64,000 nt of DNA, from positions 271,053,916-271,117,915 of the forward strand of contig NC_066583.1 of NCBI RefSeq assembly GCF_024323335.1, read 5' to 3'. The notes beneath the pieces are model-generated. The model searched no databases. It was not told where the DNA came from and saw only the letters and a list, made by a program, of their open reading frames with translations. Shown here in pieces: positions 34,114 to 47,510 of this stretch (positions are counted from its first letter, which is position 1; each line of letters opens with the position of its first letter). A program made the translations under genes and the position numbers. This DNA is from Lathyrus oleraceus. Taxonomy: Eukaryota > Streptophyta > Magnoliopsida > Fabales > Fabaceae.

Positions 34114-34862
34114 ATAATAATTAATCTCAAAAAATATTCAATTGACAAACAAAATTTAATCTTAAAAAATAATTTCTGATATTACTGGTACAAATAGTAC
34201 TAATCTCAACTGTAAGCCACAAGCCTAAATGAAAAAAGTGTGAGCAAGAGAGTGAGAGAAAATATACAACACGCGCTCTGATAAGGAGCGTGAAAGAGAT
34301 TGGACAGAGATGGAGCCCACGATCATTCTCGGTCCCCAAGACCCTCAATTGATGAAGTGTACGGCTACCTGATATTTCTAGTGTATGGTTTCTGTGCTAT
34401 GCACGAGCTGTACACTATCATGGGCATCTTTCTTCACAATTACGATACTACCCCTCCCCACTCTCTCTCTCTCCTTTTATTAACTATTTATCTCAACCAA
34501 CCCTAAACCTTTCTTTCTTCATTGTTTCATCACCCAAATGTAAATTCTTTTATAATTAAATTAATTCCTCTCCCAAAATTACCAAATACCTTTTTATTTT
34601 AGCAAAATATTATATACCAAAATCCGAAAAAAGTTGAAAAAATTCCATTATCATTAATATTATGGCTTCCGTTCTTCCTTATCTTTTTCATTTTCACTCT
34701 CTTCTATCTCCGTTTCCCCTTTCTCCTCTCTCAAACCCTTTTTTCCATTTTTGAAATTCAACCCATTTCACTTCCATGATATCACCCAATTCAATTTATA
34801 AATTCTAATCTTCTAATCTTCTAATCTTTTAATCTAGTCATTTCACAAATTTCCCCAACAAG
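34114..34862 (+). promoter_or_regulatory. upstream region and 5' leader of the DELLA gene
   Basis: AT-rich DNA with a possible TATA box TATATA at 34611-34616, a pyrimidine-rich stretch 34665-34750 typical of a plant core promoter/5' leader, a CT repeat at 34461-34474 and three to four TTCTAATC repeats at 34803-34835 just before the start codon. A GC-richer island at 34300-34440 stands out from the surroundings and could hold regulatory sites; its short ORF looks fortuitous. Transcription start is not known. Confidence 0.4.
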
Positions 34863-36641
34863 ATGAAGAGAGATCGTCAAGAAACCTCTGGTGGAGGTGT
34901 GAGTAGCAACAATAACAATAGCGACAACATCATCAGCAACAACTTTGTTAGTGTACGAGGTGAATGTTCATCAATGCAGAACAACAACAACAACGGAAAA
35001 CAAAGTTTGTGGAGCGAAGAAAAAGAGAACAGTGGTGGAATGGACGAGTTACTAGCGGCATTAGGTTACAAGGTTCGTTCTTCAGACATGCTTGACGTAG
35101 CTCAAAAGCTTGAACAACTTGAGATGGTGATGGGTAGTGCTCAAGAGGAAGGAATTAACCATCTTGCTTCAGATACAGTTCACTACGATCCCACCGATCT
35201 ATATTCATGGGTTCAAACCATGCTCACTGAACTTAACCCTTCCACCGATTCACAAATCAATGACCCTTTAGATTCTTCTTCTTCCATCTTCAACGATAAC
35301 TCGCAGTATGATCTCAGTGTTATTCCTGGAATGGCCGCATACCCACCTCAGAGCCATAACCAAAACAGCGAAAGTGAAGGTTCTAACAGCAACAAAAGGT
35401 TGAAGACGTGGGGGAGTGAAACGGAATCGGAAGATATTTTTCTGCCGGCGTTATCACCGCCGGCGGAGACTACAAGACCGGTGGTTCTCGTTGACTCACA
35501 GGAAACTGGGGTTCGTCTTATTCACACTATGATGGCTTGCGCCGATGCGATTCAGCGTGATGATATCAAGATTGCTGATAGACTCGTGAAGAATATTGGA
35601 ATATTGGCTTCGTCGCAAACCGGAGCGATGGGAAAAGTTGCTTCGTATTTCGCACAAGCTCTGTATCGGAGAATCTGCAGAGTTTCCCCTGATGAAACTC
35701 TGGATTCATCTTTGTCTGATGCACTTCACATGCACTTTTACGAGTCTTCTCCTTATCTCAAATTCGCTCACTTCACCGCTAATCAAGCTATTCTGGAAGC
35801 TTTTGCCGGTGCCGGAAGTGTTCACGTCATTGATTTTGGTCTCAAACAAGGGATGCAGTGGCCGGCGCTTATGCAAGCACTTGCATTACGTCCTGGTGGT
35901 CCACCAACTTTCCGGTTAACCGGAATCGGACCACCGCAGACGGGTAACACCGATGCTTTGCAGCAGGTGGGTTGGAAATTGGCTCAGCTTGCTCAGACCA
36001 TTGGTGTTCAGTTCGAATTTCGTGGATTCGTTTGCAACAGTCTCGCGGATCTTGACCCGAATATGCTCGAGATCCGACCCGGTGAAGCCGTTGCTGTTAA
36101 CTCCGTTTTCGAACTTCACACCATGTTAGCCCGACCCGGTTCCATTGATAAGGTTCTCAACACTGTTAAGAAGATTAACCCTAAGATTGTCACTATCGTG
36201 GAGCAAGAAGCGAATCATAACGGACCGGTTTTCATGGATCGGTTCACGGAGGCTTTGCATTATTACTCGAGTTTATTTGATTCTCTGGAGGGTTCTTCTA
36301 ATTCAAACCCGGCCGGGTCTGGTTCTTCGAGTCAGGATCTGTTGATGTCTGAGCTTTACTTGGGGAGACAGATATGCAACGTGGTGGCTTATGAAGGTGT
36401 GGACCGGGTCGAGAGACACGAGACACTGAGTCAGTGGAGGTCGAGGATGGGTTCAGCTGGGTTCGACCCGGTTCATTTAGGTTCAAACGCGTTTAAGCAA
36501 GCGAGTACTTTGTTGGCTTTGTTCGCCGGCGGGGATGGGTATAGGGTGGAGGAGAATAACGGGTGTCTTATGCTTGGGTGGCACACGAGGTCACTCATTG
36601 CTACCTCCGCGTGGAAGCTTCCACTCAGTGAGTCAAAGTGA
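34863..36641 (+). CDS. DELLA: DELLA protein, GRAS-family repressor of gibberellin signalling
   Basis: Intact intronless 592-codon frame. Order: Ser/Asn-rich start (Asn runs at 16-19 and 40-44); DELLA motif [11 protein letters not shown] at 60-70; LEQLEMVMG at 83-91; second GID1-contact motif [12 protein letters not shown] at 105-116 (Asp where many DELLAs have Asn); an Asn/Ser linker with basic NKRLK at 177-181; then the GRAS domain from about 208 to the end. GRAS landmarks are [12 protein letters not shown] (219-230), VHVID (320-324), [17 protein letters not shown] (460-476), [15 protein letters not shown] (515-529) and the C-terminal SAW block (LIATSAWKL). DELLAs act in the nucleus as co-regulators that restrain growth; gibberellin-bound GID1 binds the N-terminal motifs and leads to F-box-mediated degradation. 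The start is the first Met of the family-typical MKRDRQ. No break is visible. I cannot say which legume paralogue it is. Confidence 0.97.
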   Translation: MKRDRQETSGGGVSSNNNNSDNIISNNFVSVRGECSSMQNNNNNGKQSLWSEEKENSGGMDELLAALGYKVRSSDMLDVAQKLEQLEMVMGSAQEEGINHLASDTVHYDPTDLYSWVQTMLTELNPSTDSQINDPLDSSSSIFNDNSQYDLSVIPGMAAYPPQSHNQNSESEGSNSNKRLKTWGSETESEDIFLPALSPPAETTRPVVLVDSQETGVRLIHTMMACADAIQRDDIKIADRLVKNIGILASSQTGAMGKVASYFAQALYRRICRVSPDETLDSSLSDALHMHFYESSPYLKFAHFTANQAILEAFAGAGSVHVIDFGLKQGMQWPALMQALALRPGGPPTFRLTGIGPPQTGNTDALQQVGWKLAQLAQTIGVQFEFRGFVCNSLADLDPNMLEIRPGEAVAVNSVFELHTMLARPGSIDKVLNTVKKINPKIVTIVEQEANHNGPVFMDRFTEALHYYSSLFDSLEGSSNSNPAGSGSSSQDLLMSELYLGRQICNVVAYEGVDRVERHETLSQWRSRMGSAGFDPVHLGSNAFKQASTLLALFAGGDGYRVEENNGCLMLGWHTRSLIATSAWKLPLSESK

Positions 36642-36806
36642 GTTGACTCTGCGGTGAATAAGTGCGAGTTGAAATTAATTGAATTGGATGGGTTTTTAAT
36701 TATGAAAACATGACCAATTAGGGTGGCAGATTGGCTGAAACTTAATCTTTGATGTTGATGACTGAAAAGTGACTCAGTGAGTGAGCGAGCGAGCGAGGCA
36801 GGGAGA

Positions 36807-36812
36807 AATAAA
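36807..36812 (+). terminator. possible polyadenylation signal of the DELLA gene
   Basis: AATAAA 166 bp after the stop codon, in a plausible 3' UTR, followed by an A-run and T-rich DNA (36840-36920). A GAGC tetranucleotide run precedes it (36780-36797). Confidence 0.5.
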
Positions 36813-36841
36813 GAGAGTAAAAAAAAAAGTAAAAACAATGA

Positions 36842-39800
36842 AAGTTCTGTCTGTAATTTGTAATTGTAATCTTAATTTCGATATTATTAGTGTTTTTTGT
36901 TGCTCTAAATTAAATAATTTTTTTAAATTCATGAGCTAGATCATGTACCTGCCATTCTCTGTTTTTCTTAACATTTCTCTTAATCATGCATTAGCTTTAA
37001 ATTAAAATTGTCTACTACCATGTGATAGACGGTGTTGCATTGCGACTTTTTTGTTTAATTATTAGAGCTTAGGGGGTCCATGTAGGGAAATAAATATACA
37101 TTCTTGTTATTTCCGTTATTTAATACTAATATAATAAAATTGAATGAAAGGTGTATATTGTAAAGTTTAATAGTATCGAAGCAAAGCATCTTGATCTTGA
37201 TGCTCCCACTAATTTTATTTTGTTTAATGGTTCCTATGCATGAGAATTATATTATTTGCGGATGAACTGAGGAGGAATATAAAATTATTTTGATCTGGAA
37301 ATGACACTGATTTGATGATTCTTTTCTCCTTTAACTAATTTCCATGTATTTTTATTTTATTTTTAGAAACCCCGGCTAGGATAGAAAAAACGTTCAGTTT
37401 TTCATAACTATAATAAATAAATTTATGTCACAATTGATTTTTAATATATTTGTGGTAAAAAAAGTAATACATTTGCATCTACTATTACTAAAAAAAAAGC
37501 AACTGTTAAAAGAAATAAGCCAGGTTGTTCAAAAGGACCTTAATATATAGTACCTCAAATATATCTTAAAAAAATAGTACTTAAAATACAGAGGTTGTTG
37601 TTTGTAGGGTGGGTTTCATGATTGAAGAAGGGTACATAAAAATAGGACCAATATCTGAATTTTGATTCAATGGCTCTGAATTTATTGTCCTCACAAACTT
37701 CATTTTTGGATAAGTTTCACATTTTCTGTTTAGTAAGTTGAGATTAACTCAAAGCTGTTTGTCCGGTTAAATCGCAATTAAATAGAATTTTTATTTGTTA
37801 CAGAGTCTCTAAAAACTTAAACGACTCTGGTTTATCGTCGCGGTTGAATATGCAGTTTAAAGAGGTAGAAAGACTTGAATTAGTTAAGGGTCTGGCATTG
37901 AGCATGTTATAATATTCTTTAAAGATTTGGTGTACAACGTTCTATTGGTTACTATCTTTTATAGGATTCCTACATTGCTTAAGGTGTCGATTGAGTTTGT
38001 ATGCACAATATCACATGGAAATGCACATGGATGGGCCATGTGGTTTCTTAATTAGGACGTATATTCCTGTGCAAGGAACTTTATTTCAGAAAAAATTATT
38101 ATTGTTTATAAATAAAGCATTTATTTCAATTTACTATTTTACATTTCATTACAATTAAGCCATATTCTTTCATGCATAAGGTTGCATGGGAAATATACAA
38201 ATCAATACTGTAGATTACCATTACAAAAGTACTAGTACAATTTAATTTTTTTGAAAATAATAACTCTGTTTTTTTGGTGGTGTACGGAAAAATAATTATG
38301 GTTCGGCGTCAATTAAATGTAATGTACAAAACACACTGTAGTTATAGCTTTCATTAATATAATAATAATAATAATAATAGTAATTTCTTTACTATTTCTT
38401 AATTGAAAATATACTAACACCTTGGAGTAACTGTAATGTAATGTAAGTGAGGTGGAGGCTCGTTTGTAGCTATGAACAAAGGCTACATATATGTTGACAG
38501 TGATTGACATCAAGGGGAAGTTGTTGGAGATGTTTATCCTATAATTAATTAATTAATCAATTAATCAAATACTATAGGTAGGTGACAGCTAATTAAAAAC
38601 TCTTTAATTTGTAATTAATTAACAGAAAGGATTGGTGTCATATTTTCGATTGCTTGCAAAAATTGCAAAAATGACAAGAAAATTGGTACTATTATATGCA
38701 CATATTCGAGGATTAAATTCTTTTTAATAAAATAAGACCAAATTTAAAATCGTTTGATTAGTGTAAATATATATATTTATTTCAAAATCAAAGTTGGAGG
38801 CAAGGTGAGGGTGTTGATATGTGGCCACATCCGTCTTATTAGTAAAATATATAAATAGCTTTAATATGATTTTATTTTTTATTGTTTATTAATTACTATT
38901 TTATTGTTAATTATAATAAGTATTATATTTTAGCTTGGATTAGCATATTAACTCAAATACAATCACATAAATGAGTTGAACACAATCTTTTTATCTAAAA
39001 TTTAATTTATTAGATATGTACAAGCGGGAAAAACAATATCCATCAAAAGCAGAAATTAAAAATTCAAAATAAGTAATACCAAAGAAAACTAACATTTATA
39101 AATTTTAAAATAAATTTCATAAATAACATTTTTTTTCTTAATTTATTTTTTGAAAAAAAAATTCAACTCGTTTTAAAGACAATGTTGTTATCTCATAATA
39201 TCCATATAATTCATTTTAAATTTAAGAACAAAATTTCATAAATTAATTATTTTTCATTTTCATCAAAACATAATAACAGTAAAATATAATACACATCCAT
39301 TTCATAAAAATGAAATATATAGTACCTGTGAATTATGGTTAAAGAGGAGACGATAAAAGAGTAGAAAGGGAAGCATATATTGGATAGAGGAAAGGCAATC
39401 TAAGATTATAACATTATTTATATGAAGTTTAGACTATATAAGAGATTTCAATATGAAATTGTCAAATAGAATTTGTATAGAATGAATGTGAAAAATTAAT
39501 TTAAAGATTTTTTTTTAAAAATAAGAATATTAATTTTTTAAAATATAAAAAGATAAAATATAATAAATTAATAATATTTAAATATTTTTTATAATTTATT
39601 AACGAATATAAATATTCACAAATATAATATCATCAAACTCGTATTCACATTCATTAAAAACAAAAAGATTTAAGTATCAATTTATTTTATCTTTAATATT
39701 TATTAAGCTCTCATCGATATTGGTTACAAATTTTATCCACTAATATAGAATGAGTTTTTTTTACCATCCCTACCATCAATCAACCAACATCATTACAATA

Positions 39801-40590
39801 ACTAGACCCGAGACAATAGTTTAACAAATATTTAAGAATAAATTAAATTAATATATTTAATTGTCCGTTAATAGAAATAGAAGTAATGATTTTTACCACA
39901 AAAAATATTAATACATTGATAAAATTATCATATAATACATCTTTGATTATAATTTTAATCTTCCTATTTTAAATTTAAATAGTTTTGTTTCTCACATGCT
40001 TTTTCAATTAAATTAATAATATTATAATTTTTAAATGACAAGTTCCATGTTTCGCATGACGAATCGTGTACATAAATATATTGTTAAATAAAAGTATAAT
40101 TTAAAAAATAAACATCTCATTGATTTTTTATGAGAAATAAACTAAAATTATTTGAATTTAAAATAAAGAGATTAAAATTGTTTGAATTTAAAAAATAAGA
40201 ATTAATTTTGTGAACCCAATCATAAAATTGAAGGATTAAAACTATAATTTAACCTATAATATATTATTGAAATATAAATATTACCTTAAATTCTAACTTA
40301 AATGTTTTTAATTTGATAAATTCTGGCCACTCTTTAAGTTGGGGTAATTTACTTCAAATGACGAATATTAATGAAATCTTATCACATAAATTAAAATTTT
40401 GAAATCACATGACGCAAAATTTTAAAGAATCAAAATTAAAATATATGATTTGATTTTTGAGTAGTAAGATATTGATAGGTGAAATATGAATAATAATAAT
40501 AATAAATATTGAATTCTTTATAAATAAGAGAATAAGAGAAGATACAGATTCAATGTTGTAAAATTTGAATTAATATTTGATTTAAAAAAA

Positions 40591-40593
<3 letters not shown>
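36842..40593. other. AT-rich intergenic DNA downstream of the DELLA gene
   Basis: About 3.7 kb without recognised genes. Microsatellites: (AAT)n near 38359-38380 and ATTA repeats near 38540-38570. The short ORFs have no family motifs. From about 39000 to 40590 the sequence is extremely AT-rich. Confidence 0.6.

Positions 40594-40684
<91 letters not shown>
40594..40684. repeat. (AT)n microsatellite, left tract
   Basis: About 90 bp of uninterrupted TA/AT dinucleotides immediately left of the GC-rich MITE. Confidence 0.95.
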
Positions 40685-40686
<2 letters not shown>

Positions 40687-41022
40687 GTGGCAAAACGGAT
40701 CTGGCCCGCTATGCATGTCCGTTTTGCCCGCACTTTAGTGCGGGGCGGACCAAGGGTTTAGGCCCTCACCCTCTACTGTTTCCGTCCCGCCCCGCCCCGT
40801 TTTTTTCGCGGACTTTTATGGGCACATGCATTTACATAAATTTTTGTATTTTTAGGTTTAAAGAGTGCAGTGCCCGCGGGCTTTTCCCGCCCTCACTTTT
40901 TTACGGGACGGACCTAAGTTTTAGGCTCACATCCTCAATTATGACCGTCCCGTCCCACCCTATTTTTTTGCGGGCTTTTGCGGGGCGGACCTAAACGGGG
41001 CGGGTATGCCCGTTTGTCACCC
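40685..41022. mobile_element. GC-rich MITE embedded in (AT)n
   Basis: About 338 bp, with ends GGGTGGCAAAACGG and, inverted, GGGTGACAAACGGG. The interior has repeated GCGGGGCGGACC / GGACGGACCTAA motifs in both halves (GGGCGGACC at 40742 and 40983; CCCGCCCCGCC at 40788). Both flanks are pure AT dinucleotides, so a TA target duplication cannot be separated from the microsatellite. No coding capacity. Short GC-rich elements living in (TA)n tracts are known in rice (Micron); whether this is related is unknown. Confidence 0.65.
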
Positions 41023-41744
<722 letters not shown>

Positions 41745-42721
41745 CCACCAAAATTATTTAAATTTTACCCTTTCAGAAAACACATGCAATTGCTCCGCTT
41801 TATTATGAAAAATATGCCTATTTCGCTCTTTCCAAATAACCCAACCCACCGCGAACCAAATATTGTTAAAAGTCAACCAAATATTTTTTGAAAAACCACC
41901 ACGCCCACCAAACTGCAATAAATGATCATAAACTGTTCTTTGGGATGGTGTAGAAAATCCTAACCAATTAAGAATAATACGTCACAATCTACCAAAAAAA
42001 TCACATGTTATAAAACAAATGATCACTGTCTTCATCCACACCATAATTCACCACACATTTGTGATCGTTTGTGGCAAGAATCCGCCTCCTAGCCAAATTG
42101 TCCTTACTTGGATTATGATTCAAAAACAACCGCTAGGAAAAATAGATACCTTAAGCGGCACAATCTTCAACCATAAAAAATGGAAGTTAGCCTGATTGTT
42201 GTTAACATCAACTTCAGACAAATTTTAATAAGCATTGTTGATCGTGTAGCAAGAAGAGGGATGTAAAATCCAAACCCAATGATCTTATACATTCACCTAT
42301 AAAACAACTGAGGTTAACCACTCAATACACCCCCAGTAACTCCTCCTACCAAACATGTAACCTCTTATGTCATTTCCACGCCTCACCGTTCTCCCCTCAC
42401 CCCAACCCGATCATTTCTACTGTTGTCGCCCTTTTATTCTCCTCTTAATCAAAGACCTACTAAATCTTACCTTCAAAGACGTACCTCCAAGCTAATGATC
42501 TATCCAAAACAGATTAGAAGATCCTTATCCTATCCTCTGATCAATGTAATCAAGCAACCACCCTTCATCAACCAACCCGACACCCTCCCTTATGTTTTTC
42601 AAATTCCTCCACCAAACAGAACCACCACAACCCTCAAAACATAATCGCCCAATTCCTCACCATACCGAGCACACAAAAACCTATACCAAGGACTTCATGT
42701 CTCATTTAGAATCCTCTAACA
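41745..42721 (-). pseudogene. LINE ORF2 zf-RVT C-terminal part
   Basis: Minus-strand fragments include PLKVSIFPSGCFLNHNPSKD, DNLARRRILATNDHKCVVNY, a DHLFYNM segment, WFAVGWVIWKERNRHIFHNK and FWWLKSKY. These are the blocks of the zinc-binding domain found at the C-terminus of plant L1 ORF2. The Cys/His ligands are partly changed, and stops occur between blocks. Confidence 0.7.
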
Positions 42722-44150
42722 TCATTTACCAAGTAAGGCTAAGTTAAACTCATTCAACCTCCTAACTCCCAGACCTCCATTTTCTTTTTTCAAATAAATA
42801 ATATTCCATTTAATCCAAGAAAAATTTCTCACTTCCTCACTCCCTCCCCAAAAAAAAACATTAAAAATAGATTCAAGAGAAGAAATGATACCCGAGGGAG
42901 CCTTGAAGAAGGAAAAAAAATGGACCATAATGGAGGACATGACAAACTTAATAAGAATTAAATAACCCCTCATAGATAGAAAATGACTCTTCCACCCCCA
43001 CAATCTTCTTTTGATACGATCAATCAGAGGATACCAAAAATTAAGCTTCCTAGAATCTCTACCGATAGGCAGCCCCAAATACAAAAAAGATAGTCGATAA
43101 TGCTTACAGTTCATAACCATCGATGCCTCATGCAACCAAGATTCTGATACGTTGACCCCAAATAACATGATTTTATGAAAGTTAACATTTAATCATGATA
43201 TTGCTTCAAAAAGAATCAACAATGCCTTTAAAGCTCGAATATTTCCCCAACTTTTAACCCTCACGAATATCGTATCATCACCAAATTGTAAATAAGAAAC
43301 AATAACAACATTTTAAGCTCCCACCCCATATCTTGTATACATTTCTTTTTCCACTACATCATTCATCATAACATGTAACCCTTCAGCTGCTATCAGAAAA
43401 AGAAAATGGGAAAGTGAGTCACCTTGACGAAGACCTCTTTCCATCTTAAACTCATCAGTTGGGATCCCATTCACAAGTACAAAAGTTGTTACCGTAGTAA
43501 TACACTATAAAATCCACTTCCGCCATATATTCAGAAAATTCATTTTACACATAAGATCACCCAAATACTGCCAATCCACTGAATCATAGACTTTTTAAAA
43601 ATCAACCTTAAATAATAATTATTTTTTCAAACTATGGCATCATCCACCATTTCATTAGCTATAAGAATGCCATCCAGGATATGCATATCTTTAACAAAAT
43701 CCGACTGAGAATCAGAAATAACACTTTCAATCATGTGTTTCAACTTATTAGAAAGAAACTTAGATATAGTTTTATACAAATAATTAACCAAAGAAATAGG
43801 TCGAAAATAAAAAAAATGCTGAGGACTATCAACTTTGGGAATCAAAGCAACAAAAGAACTGTTAATGCCTTTGGCCAACTTGCCATTACGGTGAAAATCT
43901 ACAAAAAAAACGCATCAACTAATCTTTTAAGATATCCTAGAAGTCTTTGGTAAAGCCAAGACTAATTCCATCAGTCCATGACTCTTAAAACTGTCACAAT
44001 CACAAACTGCTTGCTTAATCTCAACCACTGAAAAAGATAGAGTCAAAACTTACCCATCCTCCCTAGTGATAGATTTAAAAGAAAGATATTTTATCTCTGA
44101 CCAATCAATGATATCTCCTGAAAATGATTATGAAAATGATCAAAAATGGA
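42722..44150 (-). pseudogene. LINE ORF2 reverse transcriptase
   Basis: Blocks in order on the minus strand: SFVALIPKVDSPQHFFYFRP and ISLVNYLYKTISKFLSNKLK (43850-43740), DSQSDFVKDMHILDGIL (43710-43660), catalytic LQFGDDTIFV at 43290-43265 (FADD in most relatives, FGDD here), then the thumb/connection FLYLGLPIGRDSRKLNFW, RIKRRLWGWKSHFLSMRG and NGGLGVRRLNEFNLALLGK (43100-42725). The long frame 43168-42722 is still open over 148 codons. Stops upstream make the whole inactive. Confidence 0.85.
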
Positions 44151-44599
44151 AATCATCGTTAATTGAAATTGAGATGATATCGTTCAACCTTCTCCTCGAA
44201 GACATAATACCATGAAAGAATTTTGAAGTTGCATCTCCCTCATTTAGCCAAAGTAATCTAGATTTTTGCCACTATATACTTGAATGTAATTTGGATAAAG
44301 AAGGAATTTCTTCTAATAAAGAGTGTAACTCTCATAACTCCCCCTCCTCTAGATCATACTCATCTCCTTTAACATCCAAGAAAGAAATACAGTCTTTCAC
44401 CGATTTGATTTTTCCTTCTAAATTCTAAGTATGATTTTGATGCCATAATTTCCAGTTTCCCTTAAACAGCTTCAATTTTTCTTTCATCACAAAACTCCCC
44501 CAACCACTCACCTTAAAAGATAGCCATTATTCCTTCACAAACTCCTTGTAACCGGGTAAATATTTCCAACATTTTAACATTGTCGTTGGCCTAGGTACC

Positions 44600-45345
44600 T
44601 GATTCTCTTTGTCAATAGTCAACATAATCAGACAATGATCATAAATAGTGGGGGAAGAGCCACTTGATTGCAATTCGGCCAAAAAGAAACCCAAGCATCC
44701 GATAATAAAAAATTATCCATACGACTCATAGAAAGACCATCCCCTCGATACCACATGAATCTTCACCCACACAACGGTAAATCAACCAAAAAATTATCTT
44801 CAATGAACTGACTAAAATGAGAATAATTCTTCACATAGTCAACACTTACCATACTCATTCTTTCCTCAATCGATTGAATGACATTAAAATCTCCATTCAC
44901 ACACCAAGTGTTCCCCTCGTCATCATTAATCAGAACACCCAAGTGATTCCATAAAGATAAGCGACTACCACTATCGTAAGGAGCATAAACATTGAGAATA
45001 GCAAACTCATACTCTTACATTCCAAAATACCCTTTTATAATCAAAAGATTCTCAAAACTCATTGAAATTTTCACCACCACCTCGTTAATATCCCATAATG
45101 TCAATAAACCCCCAGAGACCCCTGTGGAGGTTGAAGAGAATAACCCACTTTAGAGGACCCCCACAGATACCTACACACAACATTGTCAATCACTTCCAAT
45201 TTCATTTCCTGAATGCACACCACCAGCGGAAACTTCTCTCTAACCAACCTCTGCACCTCCCTCCTTTTCTCCCAACAACCTACTCTCACATTAAAAGAAA
45301 CAAGCTTCATTATTACCACCCAACTCCCTCTCCACAACCCTAAAA
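44600..45345 (-). pseudogene. LINE ORF2 endonuclease (AP-EN type)
   Basis: Starts with KLVSFNVRV at 45310, then VVCIQEMKLE (catalytic Glu block), YAPYDSGSRLSLWNHLG, WCVNGDFNVI (GDFN catalytic block near 44895) and LPLCGRRFMWYRGDGLSMSRMD. This is the apurinic-type endonuclease that nicks target DNA for L1 integration. One stop (near 45020) and a frame change after the Gly-Val-Tyr at 45101 interrupt it. Confidence 0.8.
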
Positions 45346-45699
45346 CACCATATCTTAAAACGCCATTTCAACCCCAATATCTATCTCCCCCCTTACCATC
45401 CTCACCTCATCCCTTCTTCTTAATCCCATCACATGTTCCTCTTGAAAAAACACTAAACATGTTTGAACAATCACCCTTGATCTTTAACCCTATAGATTTA
45501 CCAATCACACAAACATCCTCAACAACCTGCTGAGGTTTAACATGAACCTCCATCCAATTTTTCCTATCCTCATTATAACTTTAAGCCTTATAACCCACCG
45601 ACAGAGAAGCTCCATTCTTTTTCTTAGAAGAAAACCTCAACGAACTGCTATAATTTTTTTTCTACCTTAAGCAATCTAATTAAATCAAATTTATCTTTA

Positions 45700-47501
45700 G
45701 TTGATAACCTTGCCACTATTTTCAGATCAAGAGCAGACGATACCAATTTCCTATTACGATATTTACACATGCATCTTCCTTTCTCCCGCTTACTATGACT
45801 AGTTCCAAGTTTATTTCCCTCAGAACATTCTTCCTTCGCTTTTTATTTGTTTTTGATAAATTCATAACTCCAAATACTATGCCGATCAGATGAATTTTTT
45901 AACTTAGAACCTTCATAAGGCTACTCCTCACCGCCCATTCGCATTTCATTTGCACCTGACTGACCATCTAGTGTGAATTTGATTCAGAATATTATCAATT
46001 CTAACTCGCAACCCAGTTCATTACTCTGAGACTCATTTTCCACCTCATACTCAACTAAATATGTGTCATCTGCTAAGCCAAACTCTAGATCCTCCACAAA
46101 TCTAATAGGATATTTCTTTCCGTGAACCCACAAATCTTTCACCTCATTTATTTTCCCCACCAATTTTTGTAGTGATAAAAATACGAGTATAACCCAACCT
46201 CCATTTATGAATAGTATATTCATCGATTTTCAACAATCTTCCTTTAACCGCAACAAGTTCTCCAAAAAACCTCACATTTCATGCATGTTACGATATACCA
46301 TAATAACGAACCCACACCCCTCTTTTATTACCCAAGTCATTATCTTTTGACCAAGCACGACAATCGTACACAAAAGAACTAAAAAATTAGCCGCTTTATT
46401 AAAAACTGACATCACCTCTGCCTTTCCCGTAAAATACAAAAAAAAATTGTCTTCTCCCAACGGTGCCACCATAAAATCTAAAACCCAACATCATTCTGAA
46501 TCCTAGCCATCATACCGTTACATGCCCATTCAAAATCTTCAGGTACAACCTCATAACTTATATCAATTGGAACTATCTCTCCCTTCCCATCTTCGACCAC
46601 CTCTACATTCTTACTATTCCCCCTAGTACTAAGAAACATGTCCTCGTCCCTCTCCTTTAATACCTTACTTACCAACCCCTCATCCGTCACCACTCTAAGT
46701 TTTTCCTTTTCCTCTTCCTTTATAACTGCTTCCTCCTTCACCCTCTCCAACTCCTTCTTCCTACTAATCCCAAACTCGGCTTCCCTTCTCCTATTCTCCC
46801 TCGAATATTTTATGTCCTCATGTCTCACCATTTTTTCTCCCCCCTTCCCCAAATTTATCCAATCAAAATTCTCAAACCTATCATAACGAGTCATATTCGT
46901 AACCAATCGATAATCTCCAAAATAAAAGTTATTTAAAGCTTTGCTCAACATTTCCACATCTCTCACCTTAACAAACAGAGCGAAACCAAACAGTTGACTC
47001 CTTGCATTTCTATTTCGAGAAATTAAAACATCTGATAACCTTCGACATACCTTAATTTCTTTTATAATTCCACATACCGAAGATTATCAGGAAAATTGGA
47101 AAAATAGAAAGAAGCCATTGTTTCCCGAGTAACAAATTCTGCATGACTCAAAGCCCTACGCATATGTGATCTTTCCCTACCAACAACATTCTTAGAATGA
47201 TCAAATCAAAAACTATTTTGAATTGCACCATCAAGAAAGTCACCCACTCTCCCTATATCTCAGCAAATATCTGTCACATACCTGATGATCCTGCGATTAT
47301 ATCTATTGCATGTGAAACTCTCACTCCCACTTCCTCCATGTCGTGCAAAAACCATAAATTTGTCATGTCCTTGAAATTTTGATCAAAACATTTTCTGACG
47401 TCTAGTCCTATCCTCAGTCCATTATCCCCCATTTGTGCAACCTGACTGGATTCCCCATTTTTTTTTCCGCAGCCAAAAGAGAGTTGTTCGCCGACCACCA
47501 C
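45700..47501 (-). pseudogene. LINE ORF1 (RRM-type nucleic-acid chaperone)
   Basis: Minus-strand frames 47501-47274, 46966-46478, 46472-46272 and 46223-45984. Upstream of 46966 the text FYFSNFPDNLRYVEL (near 47090) is the RNA-recognition-motif start seen in plant L1 ORF1. The middle carries a charged Glu/Lys-rich stretch (ELERVKEEAVIKEEEKEKL), and the C-terminal part has VHGKKYPIRFVEDLEFGLAD. Stops between segments make it non-coding. Confidence 0.7.
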
Positions 47502-47510
47502 CTTCGTGAA

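Larger units (their letters stand above)
41745..47510 (-). mobile_element. L1-type LINE, degenerate but nearly full-length
   Basis: Minus-strand non-LTR retrotransposon. ORF1 lies at 47501-45700 and ORF2 at 45345-41745, the latter with endonuclease, reverse transcriptase and zf-RVT segments in the usual order. Many stops and small indels break both frames but the domain order is complete, so it is an old, almost full-length copy. Neither a target duplication nor exact ends could be fixed. Confidence 0.85.

Noticed and set aside
36473..36838. Minus-strand ORF of 121 codons overlapping the DELLA 3' end
   Set aside because: Antisense to a conserved coding region and UTR, with low-complexity Ser/Leu composition; shadow.
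46638..46886. Plus-strand Ser/Phe-rich ORF of 82 codons
   Set aside because: Complement of the Glu/Lys-rich stretch of LINE ORF1.
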